64,000 bases of DNA from Streptomyces sp. TN58 (GTDB lineage Bacteria > Actinomycetota > Actinomycetes > Streptomycetales > Streptomycetaceae). The stretch lies in the NCBI RefSeq assembly GCF_001941845.1, contig NZ_CP018870.1, positions 1,426,001 through 1,490,000 of the forward strand, read 5' to 3'. Positions within the stretch are counted from its first letter, which is position 1. Every line of letters starts with the position of its first letter. Below are positions 1 to 8,056 of this stretch, one piece after another. Under the pieces are notes generated by a model, which was not told the origin of the DNA, searched no databases, and saw nothing but the letters and a program-made list of their open reading frames with translations. A program made the translations under genes and the position numbers.

Positions 1-71
1 GCTCCCTCACGATCGTCTGCCAGGACCTGGTCGCGACCTGGACCGAGGCCGACTGCCCCGACAAGTCATAG
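1..71 (+). CDS. 3' end of an unidentified gene (partial)
   Basis: The window opens inside a rightward reading frame that ends at TAG 69-71. Twenty-two C-terminal residues are visible, ending TEADCPDKS, with two cysteines. The codons are G/C-ending like the neighbours, and a hairpin follows 15 nt after the stop, which supports a real gene end. There is too little sequence to assign a family. Confidence 0.5.
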   Translation, partial: SLTIVCQDLVATWTEADCPDKS

Positions 72-86
72 ACCCGCAAGGCCGAC

Positions 87-117
87 CCCTGCCACCTGCC
101 TCGCGGAGGCGGCAGGG
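87..117 (+). terminator. Hairpin terminator after the partial gene
   Basis: CCCTGCC (87-93) pairs with GGCAGGG (111-117). An inner stem GCCTC/GAGGC (98-102, 106-110) stacks inside with a 4-nt bulge. There is no U tract, as is usual for high-GC actinobacterial terminators. It sits between the partial gene and the DUF1992 gene. Confidence 0.55.
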
Positions 118-215
118 CAAGTCGGGACCTGCCCGCCGGGGCGGGACGTTGTGTGCGGGTGCTGGGGGCGGCTGGCTAGGGTGGAGGGACGAGGAGACGG
201 GCCGAGGAGGCGACC

Positions 216-623
216 GTGACCGAGCGCAAACCGCCGGGCGTGGACTTCGAGTCCTTCGTCGACCGGCAGATCAGGCAGGCCACCGCACGCGGGGACTTCG
301 CGGAGCTGCCGGGCTTCGGCAAGCCGCTGGCCTCGCTCGACGCGCCCTACGACGACCTGTGGTGGGTCAAGGAGAAGATGCACCGCGAGGGCTTCGCCGT
401 CCTGCCCCCCGCCCTCGCGCTGCGCAAGGAGGCCGAGGACGCCCTGGAGGCGGCCCTCTCGGCACGGACCGAGCAGCGGGCCAGGGCGGTCCTCACGGAG
501 ATCAACGAGAAGATCCGCGCGGCCCTGCGCATGCCGCCGCCGGGGCCGCCCCTGCGCCTGGCCGACTTCGACGTCGACGAGGTGCTGGGCACCTGGCGCG
601 CGTCACACCCGGACAGCGGCTGA
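216..623 (+). CDS. DUF1992 (DnaJ-homologue subfamily C member 28-like) protein
   Basis: This 135-residue soluble protein matches the conserved DUF1992 domain found in bacteria and in the J-domain-less part of eukaryotic DNAJC28. The diagnostic stretch is near the N-terminus (about residues 10-40): FESFVDRQI, then ARGDF.ELPGFGKPL. A charged helical region follows (KEAEDALEAAL, about 70-95). There is no J domain, membrane segment or signal peptide. The GTG start at 216 is preceded by GAGGAGG at 204-210. The stop TGA (621-623) abuts the stop of the convergent HIT gene with zero spacing, so the two stops form TGATCA. Molecular function is not established for the family. Confidence 0.85.
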   Translation: MTERKPPGVDFESFVDRQIRQATARGDFAELPGFGKPLASLDAPYDDLWWVKEKMHREGFAVLPPALALRKEAEDALEAALSARTEQRARAVLTEINEKIRAALRMPPPGPPLRLADFDVDEVLGTWRASHPDSG

Positions 624-1172
624 TCAGCCGACCGGCCAGGCGTCGGCGAGCATCTGGCGGGTGTCCGCCAGGAGTTGGGGCAGCACCTTGGTGTGCCCGA
701 CCACCGGCATGAAGTTCGTGTCCCCGCCCCAGCGGGGCACGATGTGCTGGTGCAGGTGTGCGGCGATGCCCGCGCCGGCCGCCGCGCCCTGGTTCATGCC
801 GATGTTGAAGCCGTGCGCCCCCGAGGCCTTGCGGAGCGCCGTCATCGCGCGCTTCGTGAGGTCGGCCAGCTCGGCCGTCTCCGGGGCGTCGAGCTCGGTG
901 TAGTCGGCGACGTGGCGGTAGGGGACGACCATCAGGTGGCCGCCGTTGTACGGGTAGAGGTTCAGCACGGCGTAGACGTGCTCGCCCCGCGCCACCACCA
1001 GACCGTCCTGGTCGGACATCTCCGGAATACCGCAGAAGGGACAGCCGTCCCCGGCCTCCGGGCCGGTCGGCTTGTTCTCCCCTTGGATGTAGGCCATCCG
1101 GTGGGGCGTCCACAGACGCTGGAACGCGTCCTGCGTGCCCACCCCGATCTGCTGCTCCGGCTCAGTCGTCAT
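624..1172 (-). CDS. HIT-family nucleotide phosphorylase/hydrolase
   Basis: HIT (histidine triad) proteins act on nucleoside phosphates such as Ap4A or AMP conjugates. This 182-residue protein has a CPFC zinc-binding pair at about residues 44-47 and the signature HLHQH (139-143) followed by IVPRW, with the middle histidine as presumed nucleophile. The layout, with a zinc pair before the HIT domain, resembles mycobacterial Ap4A phosphorylase-like proteins. It lies downstream of thrS on the same strand, separated by a perfect palindrome that probably ends thrS transcription. I place the start at ATG 1172 (MTTEPEQ); an upstream ATG at 1184 adds four residues and has a closer AAGG. Confidence 0.85.
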   Translation of the reverse strand: MTTEPEQQIGVGTQDAFQRLWTPHRMAYIQGENKPTGPEAGDGCPFCGIPEMSDQDGLVVARGEHVYAVLNLYPYNGGHLMVVPYRHVADYTELDAPETAELADLTKRAMTALRKASGAHGFNIGMNQGAAAGAGIAAHLHQHIVPRWGGDTNFMPVVGHTKVLPQLLADTRQMLADAWPVG

Positions 1173-1210
1173 GCCATGCAGCATATGACCTTGCCCGGGC
1201 GGACGAGGAA

Positions 1211-1242
1211 GGCCCCCGGAAAGTGATCACTTTCCGGGGGCC
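1211..1242 (-). terminator. Perfect 32-nt palindrome downstream of thrS
   Basis: The segment begins GGCCCCCGGAAAGTGA and is followed immediately by its exact reverse complement, with TGATCA at the centre. It starts 14 nt past the thrS stop and precedes the HIT gene. It most likely terminates or attenuates thrS transcription. The zero-length loop in duplex form also makes it a candidate protein-binding site. Confidence 0.6.
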
Positions 1243-1255
1243 CGCACCGTGCGGA

Positions 1256-3232
1256 TCAGACCTGGACGCGGTCCGCGACGACCTTCGCCAGCTTGGCGAG
1301 CGCCTCGTCCTTCGGGATGCCGTTCTCCTGCGAACCGTCGCGGTAGCGGAAGGAGACCGTGCCCGCCGCCATGTCCTCGTCACCGACGATGATCATGAAC
1401 GGCACCTTGAGCTTCTGGTGGTTGCGGATCTTCTTCTGCATGCGGTCGGAGGAGGCGTCCACCTCCACCCGCAGGCCCTGCTTCTTCGCCGCCGCGGCGA
1501 ACTCCTGCAGGTACTCCACGTGCCCGTCGCCGATCGGGATGCCGACGGCCTGGACCGGGGCCAGCCACGGCGGCATGGCGCCCGCGTAGTGCTCCAGCAG
1601 CACGGCGAAGAACCGCTCGATCGATCCGAACAGCGCGCGGTGGATCATGACCGGCCGCTGGCGGGAGCCGTCCGGGGCGGTGTACTCCAGGTTGAAGCGC
1701 TCCGGCAGGTTGAAGTCCAGCTGCACGGTCGACATCTGCCAGGTACGGCCGATCGCGTCACGGCACTGGACGGAGATCTTCGGGCCGTAGAAGGCCGCGC
1801 CGCCCGGGTCGGGGGTCAGCGGGAGGCCCTGCTTCTCGGCGACCTGCTGGAGGACGGCGGTGGCCTCCTCCCAGACCTCGTCCGAGCCGACGAACTTCTC
1901 CGGGTCCTTGGTGGACAGCTCCAGGTAGAAGTCGGTCAGACCGTAGTCGCGCAGCAGGTTCAGCACGAAGGTGAGCGTGCGGTCGAGCTCCTCCGCCATC
2001 TGCTCACGGGTGCAGTAGATGTGCGCGTCGTCCTGGGTGAAGCCGCGGGCGCGGGTCAGGCCGTGCACGACGCCGGACTTCTCGTACCGGTACACGGTGC
2101 CGAACTCGAACAGGCGCAGCGGGAGTTCGCGGTAGGAGCGGCCGCGCGCGTCGAAGATCAGGTTGTGCATCGGGCAGTTCATGGGCTTGAGGTAGTAGTC
2201 GGTACCACCGTCGAGCTGCATGGGGGGGTACATACCCTCCGCGTACCAGTCCAGGTGGCCGCTCTTCTCGAAGAGCGCGCCCTTGGTGGCGTGCGGCGAG
2301 TAGACGAACTCGTAGCCCTCCTCCTCGTGCCGGCGGCGCGAGTAGTCCTCCATGGTGCGGCGGATGATGCCGCCGCGCGGGTGGAAGACGGCGAGGCCGG
2401 AGCCGATCTCGTCCGGGACGGAGAAGAGGTCGAGCTCGTTGCCGAGCTTGCGGTGGTCGCGCTTCTCGGCCTCGGCGAGGAAGTCGAGGTGGGCCTTCAG
2501 CTCCTCCTTCGACGGCCAGGCGGTGCCGTAGATGCGCTGGAGCATCGGGTTCTTCTCGCTGCCGCGCCAGTACGCGGCCGCGTTGCGCATGAGCTTGAAC
2601 GCCGGGATGTTGCGGGTGGTGGGCAGGTGGGGACCGCGGCAGAGGTCCTTCCAGCACAGCTCACCGGTCTTGGCGTCCAGGTTGTCGTAGATGGTCAGCT
2701 CGCCGCCGCCCACCTCGACGTTCGCACCGTCGTCGGTGGACGCGGAGCCCTTGATGCCGATGAGCTCCAGCTTGTACGGCTCGTCCGCGAGCTCCTCGCG
2801 CGCCGCCTCGTCGGTGACGACGCGGCGGGAGAAGCGCTGGCCGCGCTTCTGGATCTCCTGCATCTTCTTCTCTACGGCCTTCAGGTCCTCCGGGGTGAAG
2901 GGCCGGGCCACGTCGAAGTCGTAGTAGAAGCCGTCGCGGACCGGCGGGCCGATGCCGAGCTTGGCCTCGGGGAACAGCTCCTGCACGGCCTGCGCCATGA
3001 CGTGCGCGGTCGAGTGGCGCAGGATGTTCAGGCCGTCCTCGGAGGAGATCTCCACCGGCTCGACGGTCTCGCCGTCCCGCACCTCGTAGCTGAGGTCCTT
3101 GAGCTCGCCCGCGACGCGGGCGGCGACGATGGTGCGCTCGCCGGCGAAGAGCTCCGCCGCCGTAGTGCCCGTGGCCACCACGCGCTCGTCCCGCTCGGAA
3201 TCGCGTTGGATGATCACACGGACGTCTGACAC
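1256..3232 (-). CDS. thrS: Threonine--tRNA ligase
   Basis: This cytoplasmic class II synthetase charges tRNA-Thr with threonine. At 658 residues it is the normal bacterial length. An N-terminal TGS-like region is followed by the editing domain ([11 protein letters not shown] at about 75-85), the class II catalytic core with zinc ligand Cys in MNCPMHN (about 340) and motif 2 (FRYE-type [19 protein letters not shown]). The C-terminal anticodon-binding domain spans about 555-658. The GTG start at 3232 is preceded by GGAGAG. No T-box leader was recognised upstream, where the sequence passes into the repeat-rich island. Gene order with the HIT gene matches the S. coelicolor thrS locus as I recall it. 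Confidence 0.97.
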   Translation of the reverse strand: MSDVRVIIQRDSERDERVVATGTTAAELFAGERTIVAARVAGELKDLSYEVRDGETVEPVEISSEDGLNILRHSTAHVMAQAVQELFPEAKLGIGPPVRDGFYYDFDVARPFTPEDLKAVEKKMQEIQKRGQRFSRRVVTDEAAREELADEPYKLELIGIKGSASTDDGANVEVGGGELTIYDNLDAKTGELCWKDLCRGPHLPTTRNIPAFKLMRNAAAYWRGSEKNPMLQRIYGTAWPSKEELKAHLDFLAEAEKRDHRKLGNELDLFSVPDEIGSGLAVFHPRGGIIRRTMEDYSRRRHEEEGYEFVYSPHATKGALFEKSGHLDWYAEGMYPPMQLDGGTDYYLKPMNCPMHNLIFDARGRSYRELPLRLFEFGTVYRYEKSGVVHGLTRARGFTQDDAHIYCTREQMAEELDRTLTFVLNLLRDYGLTDFYLELSTKDPEKFVGSDEVWEEATAVLQQVAEKQGLPLTPDPGGAAFYGPKISVQCRDAIGRTWQMSTVQLDFNLPERFNLEYTAPDGSRQRPVMIHRALFGSIERFFAVLLEHYAGAMPPWLAPVQAVGIPIGDGHVEYLQEFAAAAKKQGLRVEVDASSDRMQKKIRNHQKLKVPFMIIVGDEDMAAGTVSFRYRDGSQENGIPKDEALAKLAKVVADRVQV

Positions 3233-3289
3233 CGGTCTCTCCTGACTCAGGGGGTGCGCGAGCGAACGCTGCGCGCCTGAATCGTACCG

Positions 3290-4500
3290 AGCGGAGTGGC
3301 TGCGCCGCTAAACGGTTCCTCCCGAGCCCGCGCCCCCGCCCCGGGTTCCGCCCGGGCACCCCGGCCCCCGCGGCCACCAGGGGGGTGCCGTCGAAGTGGC
3401 GTCGGCCGCCCGTGGGGGCGGGGGTGGCGGGGTCCGGTGCCTGCGCTCGCAAAGCGCAGGAGGAAGTCGACGCGGGCGTCGGCGACCGACGACGACGCGG
3501 CGAGCGTGCGTGCCGGACCCCGCCACCCAGACGGGACTTTGACGCCCCCCTTGGCCCCGGAACCCGCTCATCGGTGACGCCAACCCACGGGGGGGGTGAC
3601 GGGGCGCCCCTGCACCTCCCCTCGGACAGGGCGAAGCCCAGCGGCGGACCACCGCCCTGGGCCCGCATCGGTGCCGACCCGTGGGACGGGGACGCCGGGG
3701 CGTCCCCGCAGGCCGAGCGAACGGCTGGCCCAGCCCAGGGTGCGCGCTTCGGGCGAAGCCGAGCGCCGGACCACCGCGCCCGGGCCACGCATGCCGCGCG
3801 AGCGGTCCGGCCGAGGGTGGGCGGGGCGAGGAGGAGTCCCGGAAAGGCACCGACCACCGAGCGCGGGCGGAGCACGCCCGGGCCAGGCAGCCGCAGGCGG
3901 GCGTGGGGCGGGGTCCCCCCGGGACCTCTCCTCGGCTCGCGAACCCTGAGCCGGACCGGCCCGCTGCCCAGTGGTGGGTTCGCTCGGCCTGCGGGGAGAT
4001 CCCGGTGTGCCCCCACCCCACCCAGTCCACGGCGGGGGCCCGGCAGGAAGACCGGCCGTGGGGTGGGGACACGCCGGGGCGTCCCCGCAGGTCGAGCGAA
4101 CCCACCGCCGAGCCCATGACCACCCCGGCTCAGGGTTCGCGAGCCGAGGAGACGCCCCGGAGGGGCACCGCCCCACCCGAAGCCCCCCACGCCTACGCGG
4201 GAAGGGGCCCCATCCGAAGCCCCCCGCGGAAGCGGACCCCCGCATCCCAACCCCGCCCCACCCCACAACCGCCGCCGCGCCCCGGCGGAAGGGCCCCGCG
4301 TCCGAAACCCGGCAGCCCCCGCGGAAGCGGACCCCCGCATCCGAAGCCCCCGCCGCGCCCCGGCGCGAAAGGGCCCCGCGTCCGGAGTCCCGGCCGACCC
4401 GGCAGAAGCGGACCCCCAGCCGAAGCCCGGCAGCACCCGCAGGAGCGGCCCGGCCCCACCCACCCCCGCCCGGGAGGGACTTCGGTAGCTTGGGGAGCCG
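3290..4500. repeat. Gene-free island of large palindromes and direct repeats
   Basis: No convincing gene lies between thrS (ends 3232) and the GNAT gene (starts 4524). All frames are open only because the sequence is extremely G+C rich. It contains (1) an inverted repeat with 14-nt perfect cores at 3424-3437 and 3513-3526. It contains (2) a larger inverted repeat, left arm about 3903-4020 and right arm about 4059-4176, with a perfect 27-nt core at 3928-3954 and 4125-4151. It contains (3) a third copy of part of that arm at 3689-3722, direct with the right arm. It contains (4) a 27-nt exact direct repeat at 4221-4247 and 4316-4342. This pattern suits a repeat-element hotspot, not protein coding. 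Confidence 0.75.
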
Positions 4501-4523
4501 CCTCAGCCCCCGGAGGGACCTGT

Positions 4524-5042
4524 ATGCCGAGTCCGCACCACATACGCCCGCTCGACCTCGCCGACGACGCCACCGCCGCCGCCGTGCACCGGATCGGCCG
4601 GGCCGCGTACGCCGTCGAGGCGGAGATCATCGGCTTCGACGGGATCCCCGCGTTGCGCGAGGGCCTCGCCGAGATGCGTGCGCAGGACCTGCGCTGGGTC
4701 GGAGCCGTCGCCGAGGGCGGCGAGCTGGCCGGGTTCCTCGCCTGGGAGGAGGCGCCCGACGGCGCCATCGGCATCGACCGGCTCTGCGTGGCCCCGGCCT
4801 TCTTCCGCCGCGGTGTCGCGTCCCTCCTGCTGCGCCACGCCCTGGCGGAGCTGTTCCCCGGCCGTCCCGTCCACGTCACCACGGGCGCCGCCAACGCCCC
4901 CGCCGTCCGCCTCTACGAGGGCTTCGGCTTCGCCCGGGGCGCGGACTTCTCCCCCGTCCCGGGACTGGCCATGGCGTCCTTCAGTCGTCCGACGGCAGTA
5001 CGTCCGCCGGATCGAAGGGCGACGCGTCCAGCGACTTCATGA
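4524..5042 (+). CDS. GNAT family N-acetyltransferase
   Basis: This 172-residue protein belongs to the GCN5-related acetyltransferases, which use acetyl-CoA to acetylate amines. The acetyl-CoA-binding core is visible around residues 88-110: IDRLCVAPAFFRRGVASLLL (V.P..RRGVAS type). It is followed by TTGAANAPAVRLYEGFGF, the usual motif B. The start ATG 4524 has GGAGG at 4512-4516. The last 20 codons run into the 3' end of the convergent gene (overlap 4981-5042), and the tail PPDRRATRPATS looks unlike a folded C-terminus, so an original stop may have been lost. Substrate unknown. Confidence 0.85.
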   Translation: MPSPHHIRPLDLADDATAAAVHRIGRAAYAVEAEIIGFDGIPALREGLAEMRAQDLRWVGAVAEGGELAGFLAWEEAPDGAIGIDRLCVAPAFFRRGVASLLLRHALAELFPGRPVHVTTGAANAPAVRLYEGFGFARGADFSPVPGLAMASFSRPTAVRPPDRRATRPATS

Positions 5043-6222
5043 GGCGGTCCCGCTCGACCTCGTCGAGCGGGACGGGGCTCACGCCGGTGGCGTCGGTGAG
5101 CCTGCGGAAGCCGCCCCGGCGCTGCAGCCGTCCGCTGATCCGGATCGGCAGGCCCACCAGGTGTGCGTGGCCCGCGACCCGGTACGCCTCCTCGCCGAGC
5201 GCGGCCCGTACGTACGGGACCTCCGCCCCGGCGAGGACCCTCAGCCGGACCGTGCCCCCGCCGCCCGGGGCCGAGCGGCGCATCCGGACCACCGCCCCCG
5301 CGAGGCGGACCGGTACGGCCTTCTCGTCGCGGGTGTAGCGCGCCGCGGCCTCCCGCAGGACCGGCAGGTCGCCCGGGGAGAACTCCACCGGCTCGGGCCG
5401 GGCGGCGCAGCCCGCCGGCACCCCGGCCGCCGGCGCCCAGGCCAGCCCGATCCGGGCGCCCTCCGAGCCCCGGACCAGCGCGATCAGCGCCTCGGCGAGC
5501 TCCCGGCTGACCCCCGCCGCCACGGCGGCGTCGAAGGCCTCCATGCCGCCGGTGGCCCGCTGGTAGTCGGCGGCCTCGCGGGCCGCGTGCAGGGCGTGGT
5601 GCAGCCGCGTCACGAGGCCCCGCCCGCCGTCCACCGGCACGTAGGCGCTCAGGTGCCGTCCGCCCGGCTGCGGCCCCACCAGGACCGTGTCCAGGTCCCG
5701 TTCGGCCCGGGCCCGGTGGCGGGCGCCGTGGTAGCCGGCCTTCGCGCGCGCGGCGAGCGCGCCGGCGAGCAGCAGCTGCCGGGCGGCGGAGCGCAGTTGC
5801 TCCTGCGCGGTCCAGGCGGCTTCCCCCTCCAGCCCGTGGGCGCCGGGCGGCACCTCCCGCTCCCAGCGGATCTCGTCGCTGGGCACGCTCAGCCCGTAGA
5901 CGACCTCCCGCGCGGACGGGAGCGTGCTGCGCGTGAGCGCGGTCAGCGCCTCCTCCAGGAGGTCGGTGCAGTCGGGGAAGGAGCGGTTCTCTGGGACGAG
6001 CAGGCTGGTGGTGTCGTGTCCGGGCGGTGTCCAGCGCCCGTACCGGCCGGCGGGACCGCCCCGGCGCAGCCAGCCGTGCCGGTGCAGCAGCGCGCCGAGC
6101 ACGGCGGGGTCGATCTGCGCGGGATCGGGCGCGGCGGCGTGCGGGAGACCGGGGAGGTGCCCGGGACGGCCGCCGCCGTCCGGGGGCGGCAGTGGTTCGA
6201 GGTTGGACGGGTGCCGGTGCAT
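4981..6222 (-). CDS. Uncharacterised protein, partner of the DUF4365 gene
   Basis: This 413-residue soluble protein is of no family I recognise. It has a proline/glycine-rich N-terminus, a central helical part rich in Ala/Arg (about 150-230) and a C-terminal part (about 300-390) with the look of a beta barrel (VPVRLAGAVVRMRR, LVGLPIRISGRLQRRGGFRRL), perhaps OB-fold-like. It is translationally coupled to the DUF4365 gene: the upstream stop and this ATG share one base (TGATG, 6220-6224). The two therefore probably act together. The 3' end overlaps the convergent GNAT gene by 62 nt. Confidence 0.7.
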   Translation of the reverse strand: MHRHPSNLEPLPPPDGGGRPGHLPGLPHAAAPDPAQIDPAVLGALLHRHGWLRRGGPAGRYGRWTPPGHDTTSLLVPENRSFPDCTDLLEEALTALTRSTLPSAREVVYGLSVPSDEIRWEREVPPGAHGLEGEAAWTAQEQLRSAARQLLLAGALAARAKAGYHGARHRARAERDLDTVLVGPQPGGRHLSAYVPVDGGRGLVTRLHHALHAAREAADYQRATGGMEAFDAAVAAGVSRELAEALIALVRGSEGARIGLAWAPAAGVPAGCAARPEPVEFSPGDLPVLREAAARYTRDEKAVPVRLAGAVVRMRRSAPGGGGTVRLRVLAGAEVPYVRAALGEEAYRVAGHAHLVGLPIRISGRLQRRGGFRRLTDATGVSPVPLDEVERDRLMKSLDASPFDPADVLPSDD

Positions 6223-6836
6223 CAGGGTGTCCCTCCCGACCCGACCCGGGTCATGATCTCGCACAGCGCCCGGTCGTCGAAGATCCGCGCGGTCGCTATC
6301 CGTACGGTGGTCCGGCGCCGGCCGGTCACGGGGTGTCCGGCGAGGTTGGTCCAGTAGCAGCAGTGGCGCAGGTCGAGCCGGTCGTGTCCGGCGGCGAGCC
6401 ACTGGTCGCGCTCCCGCGGGACGAGCATCACGACGAGGATCTTGTGGACGGCGACCGGGGTGCGGGCCAGCTTCACCAGGTGCTCGTTGTCGAGGGTGAA
6501 GGCGAAGGTGGGGCCGGGCGGCCGGGGCGGTACCTGGTAGGTCGCCTTCAACTGCACCTTGACGGTGACCTCGTCGTCGACGACGTGTTCGCGGGCGCCG
6601 TGACTGACGTGCCAGTCCACGCCGTTGTCCGGGAAGGGCTGGGACAGCGAGCAGCCGGCCGCGGCGGCGACGGCGTGCAGGTATCCCACCTGGAGGGTCT
6701 CCATGCAGGCGGTGGTGGCGAGTGTGCCGCGCAGCGGTACGGACCGCGTGCCGTCCGGTGCACCTGTACCGGTGCCGGTCCGCGGTTCGATCCGCCCCGC
6801 CAGCACCCCGCCCGGTTCGGGCTGTGCGAGCGCCAT
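6222..6836 (-). CDS. DUF4365 domain protein (nuclease-like fold)
   Basis: This protein has 204 residues from ATG 6836. Around residue 80-105 it carries DNGVDW followed by VTVKVQLKAT, an arrangement resembling the D...(E/Q)xK core of PD-(D/E)xK nucleases and typical of DUF4365. A well-ordered beta-rich stretch follows (FAFTLDNEHLVKLA, ILVVMLVP). It is the first gene of a two-gene leftward unit and is divergent from a DnaQ-like exonuclease. DUF4365 proteins are often found near DNA-processing or defence genes, but no role is proven. A longer frame to 6959 exists; ATG 6836 gives the family-like N-terminus. Confidence 0.75.
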   Translation of the reverse strand: MALAQPEPGGVLAGRIEPRTGTGTGAPDGTRSVPLRGTLATTACMETLQVGYLHAVAAAAGCSLSQPFPDNGVDWHVSHGAREHVVDDEVTVKVQLKATYQVPPRPPGPTFAFTLDNEHLVKLARTPVAVHKILVVMLVPRERDQWLAAGHDRLDLRHCCYWTNLAGHPVTGRRRTTVRIATARIFDDRALCEIMTRVGSGGTP

Positions 6837-7056
6837 GGCCGGCTCCCCGTGCCTTCCGGCTCTGCTTCGGGTGATGGGTGGGTGACGACCGGTCATGCGC
6901 GCGGTCCCCCAAGGATGTTGTCTCCGCACGCGGGTCGCGGCAAACGGCGTACGGAACAAACTGCCCGGGTATCACCGATTCGGGCAGGGGCGGCACGTTC
7001 CGAGGCGGCGGCGCCCGGCTGCACCCCAACTGCCGACCGGGGACGAGGAGTTCGCC

Positions 7057-7782
7057 ATGAACCGCTGGTATGAGGGCCCGCTGGCCGCATTCGACACGGA
7101 GACCACCGGGGTGGACGTGGAGCAGGACCGGATCGTGTCCGCCGCGCTCATCGTGCAGGAGTGTGCGGGCGGCCGGGTCCGCACGACGCGCTGGCTGGTC
7201 AATCCCGGCGTTCCGGTGCCCGCGGGCGCGACGGAAGTGCACGGACTCACCGACGAGCACCTGCAGCGCCACGGGCGCTGGCCGGCGCCGGTGGTGGAGG
7301 AGATAGCCCGCGCGCTCGGGGAGCAGCAGATCGCGGGCCGGCCGGTGGTGGTGATGAACGCGCCGTTCGACCTGACGCTGCTGGACCGGGAGTTGCGCCG
7401 GCACCGGGCGTCGTCGCTGTCGCGGTACCTGGACAACCGGCCGCTGACGGTGCTGGACCCCCGGGTGCTGGACAAGCACCTGGACCGGTACCGCAAGGGC
7501 CGCCGGACGCTGACGGACCTGTGCGCGCACTACGGGATCGAGCTGGAGGGCGCGCACGACGCGGCGGCGGACGCGATGGCCTCGCTGGAGCTCGTACGGG
7601 CGGTGGGCCGCCGGTTCGCCTCGCGGCTGGAGCGGCTGACGCCGGCCGAACTGCACACGCTGCAGGCGGTCTGGCACGCGGCGCAGGCGCGCGGCCTGCA
7701 GGCGTGGTTCGCGCGGCAGGGGACCCCGGAGGTGGTGGACCCGCACTGGCCGCTGCGGCCGGACCTTTCGGCGGCGGCGTAG
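7057..7782 (+). CDS. DnaQ-like 3'-5' exonuclease (DEDDh)
   Basis: A 241-residue exonuclease-domain protein of the DnaQ/epsilon superfamily. Exo I is FDTETTG (Asp13, Glu15), Exo II is the NAPFD region near residue 105, and Exo III is HDAAAD with the catalytic His/Asp near 168-173, giving a complete DEDDh set. A C-terminal extension of about 50 residues ends in a basic/aromatic stretch. There is no polymerase or PHP domain, so it is a stand-alone exonuclease rather than DnaE-linked proofreading. ATG 7057 is preceded by GAGGAG at 7045-7050. It is divergent from the DUF4365 unit and is followed by a terminator hairpin at 7811-7839. Confidence 0.9.
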   Translation: MNRWYEGPLAAFDTETTGVDVEQDRIVSAALIVQECAGGRVRTTRWLVNPGVPVPAGATEVHGLTDEHLQRHGRWPAPVVEEIARALGEQQIAGRPVVVMNAPFDLTLLDRELRRHRASSLSRYLDNRPLTVLDPRVLDKHLDRYRKGRRTLTDLCAHYGIELEGAHDAAADAMASLELVRAVGRRFASRLERLTPAELHTLQAVWHAAQARGLQAWFARQGTPEVVDPHWPLRPDLSAAA

Positions 7783-7810
7783 GCGGGCGGCAGGGGCCGG
7801 AACATGCGGA

Positions 7811-7839
7811 AGGCCGGTCCGTCGTGGACGGACCGGCCT
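7811..7839. terminator. Bidirectional terminator, exonuclease / tRNA-Val
   Basis: AGGCCGGTCCGTC (7811-7823) pairs perfectly with GACGGACCGGCCT (7827-7839), a 13-bp stem with a GTG loop. It lies between the rightward exonuclease gene and the leftward tRNA, so it can end both transcripts. Confidence 0.75.
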
Positions 7840-7846
7840 CTCCCGG

Positions 7847-7918
7847 TGGGCGATACTGGGATCGAACCAGTGACCCCTTCGGTGTGAACGAAGTGCTCTC
7901 CCGCTGAGCTAATCGCCC
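7847..7918 (-). tRNA. tRNA-Val(CAC)
   Basis: On the minus strand a complete cloverleaf can be drawn. The acceptor is GGGCGAT/ATCGCCC, the D arm GCTC..GAGC, and the anticodon stem CTTCG/CGAAG with loop TTCACAC (anticodon CAC, reads GTG). The T arm is ACTGG/CCAGT with TTCGATC, and the discriminator is A. CCA is not fully encoded. A near-identical copy lies at 10482-10553. Confidence 0.95.
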
Positions 7919-8056
7919 GGGAACGCACTGAACAATACAGAAGCCTCGGGGCTGGTTCAAACCGCTTCCCCGGCCGGGCACCGCGCCGGGGTACTCAGTA
8001 CGTACTTGAGTACCCCCGCCCATGTCCCGGTCGGTGACGGGCGCCACACTCCGCAT

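Noticed and set aside
2661..4463. Very long open frames through the thrS 5' end and the repeat island, on both strands
   Set aside because: They overlap thrS out of frame, have Pro/Arg/Gly composition with no protein-like pattern, and occur in all frames at once, as expected from extreme G+C content.
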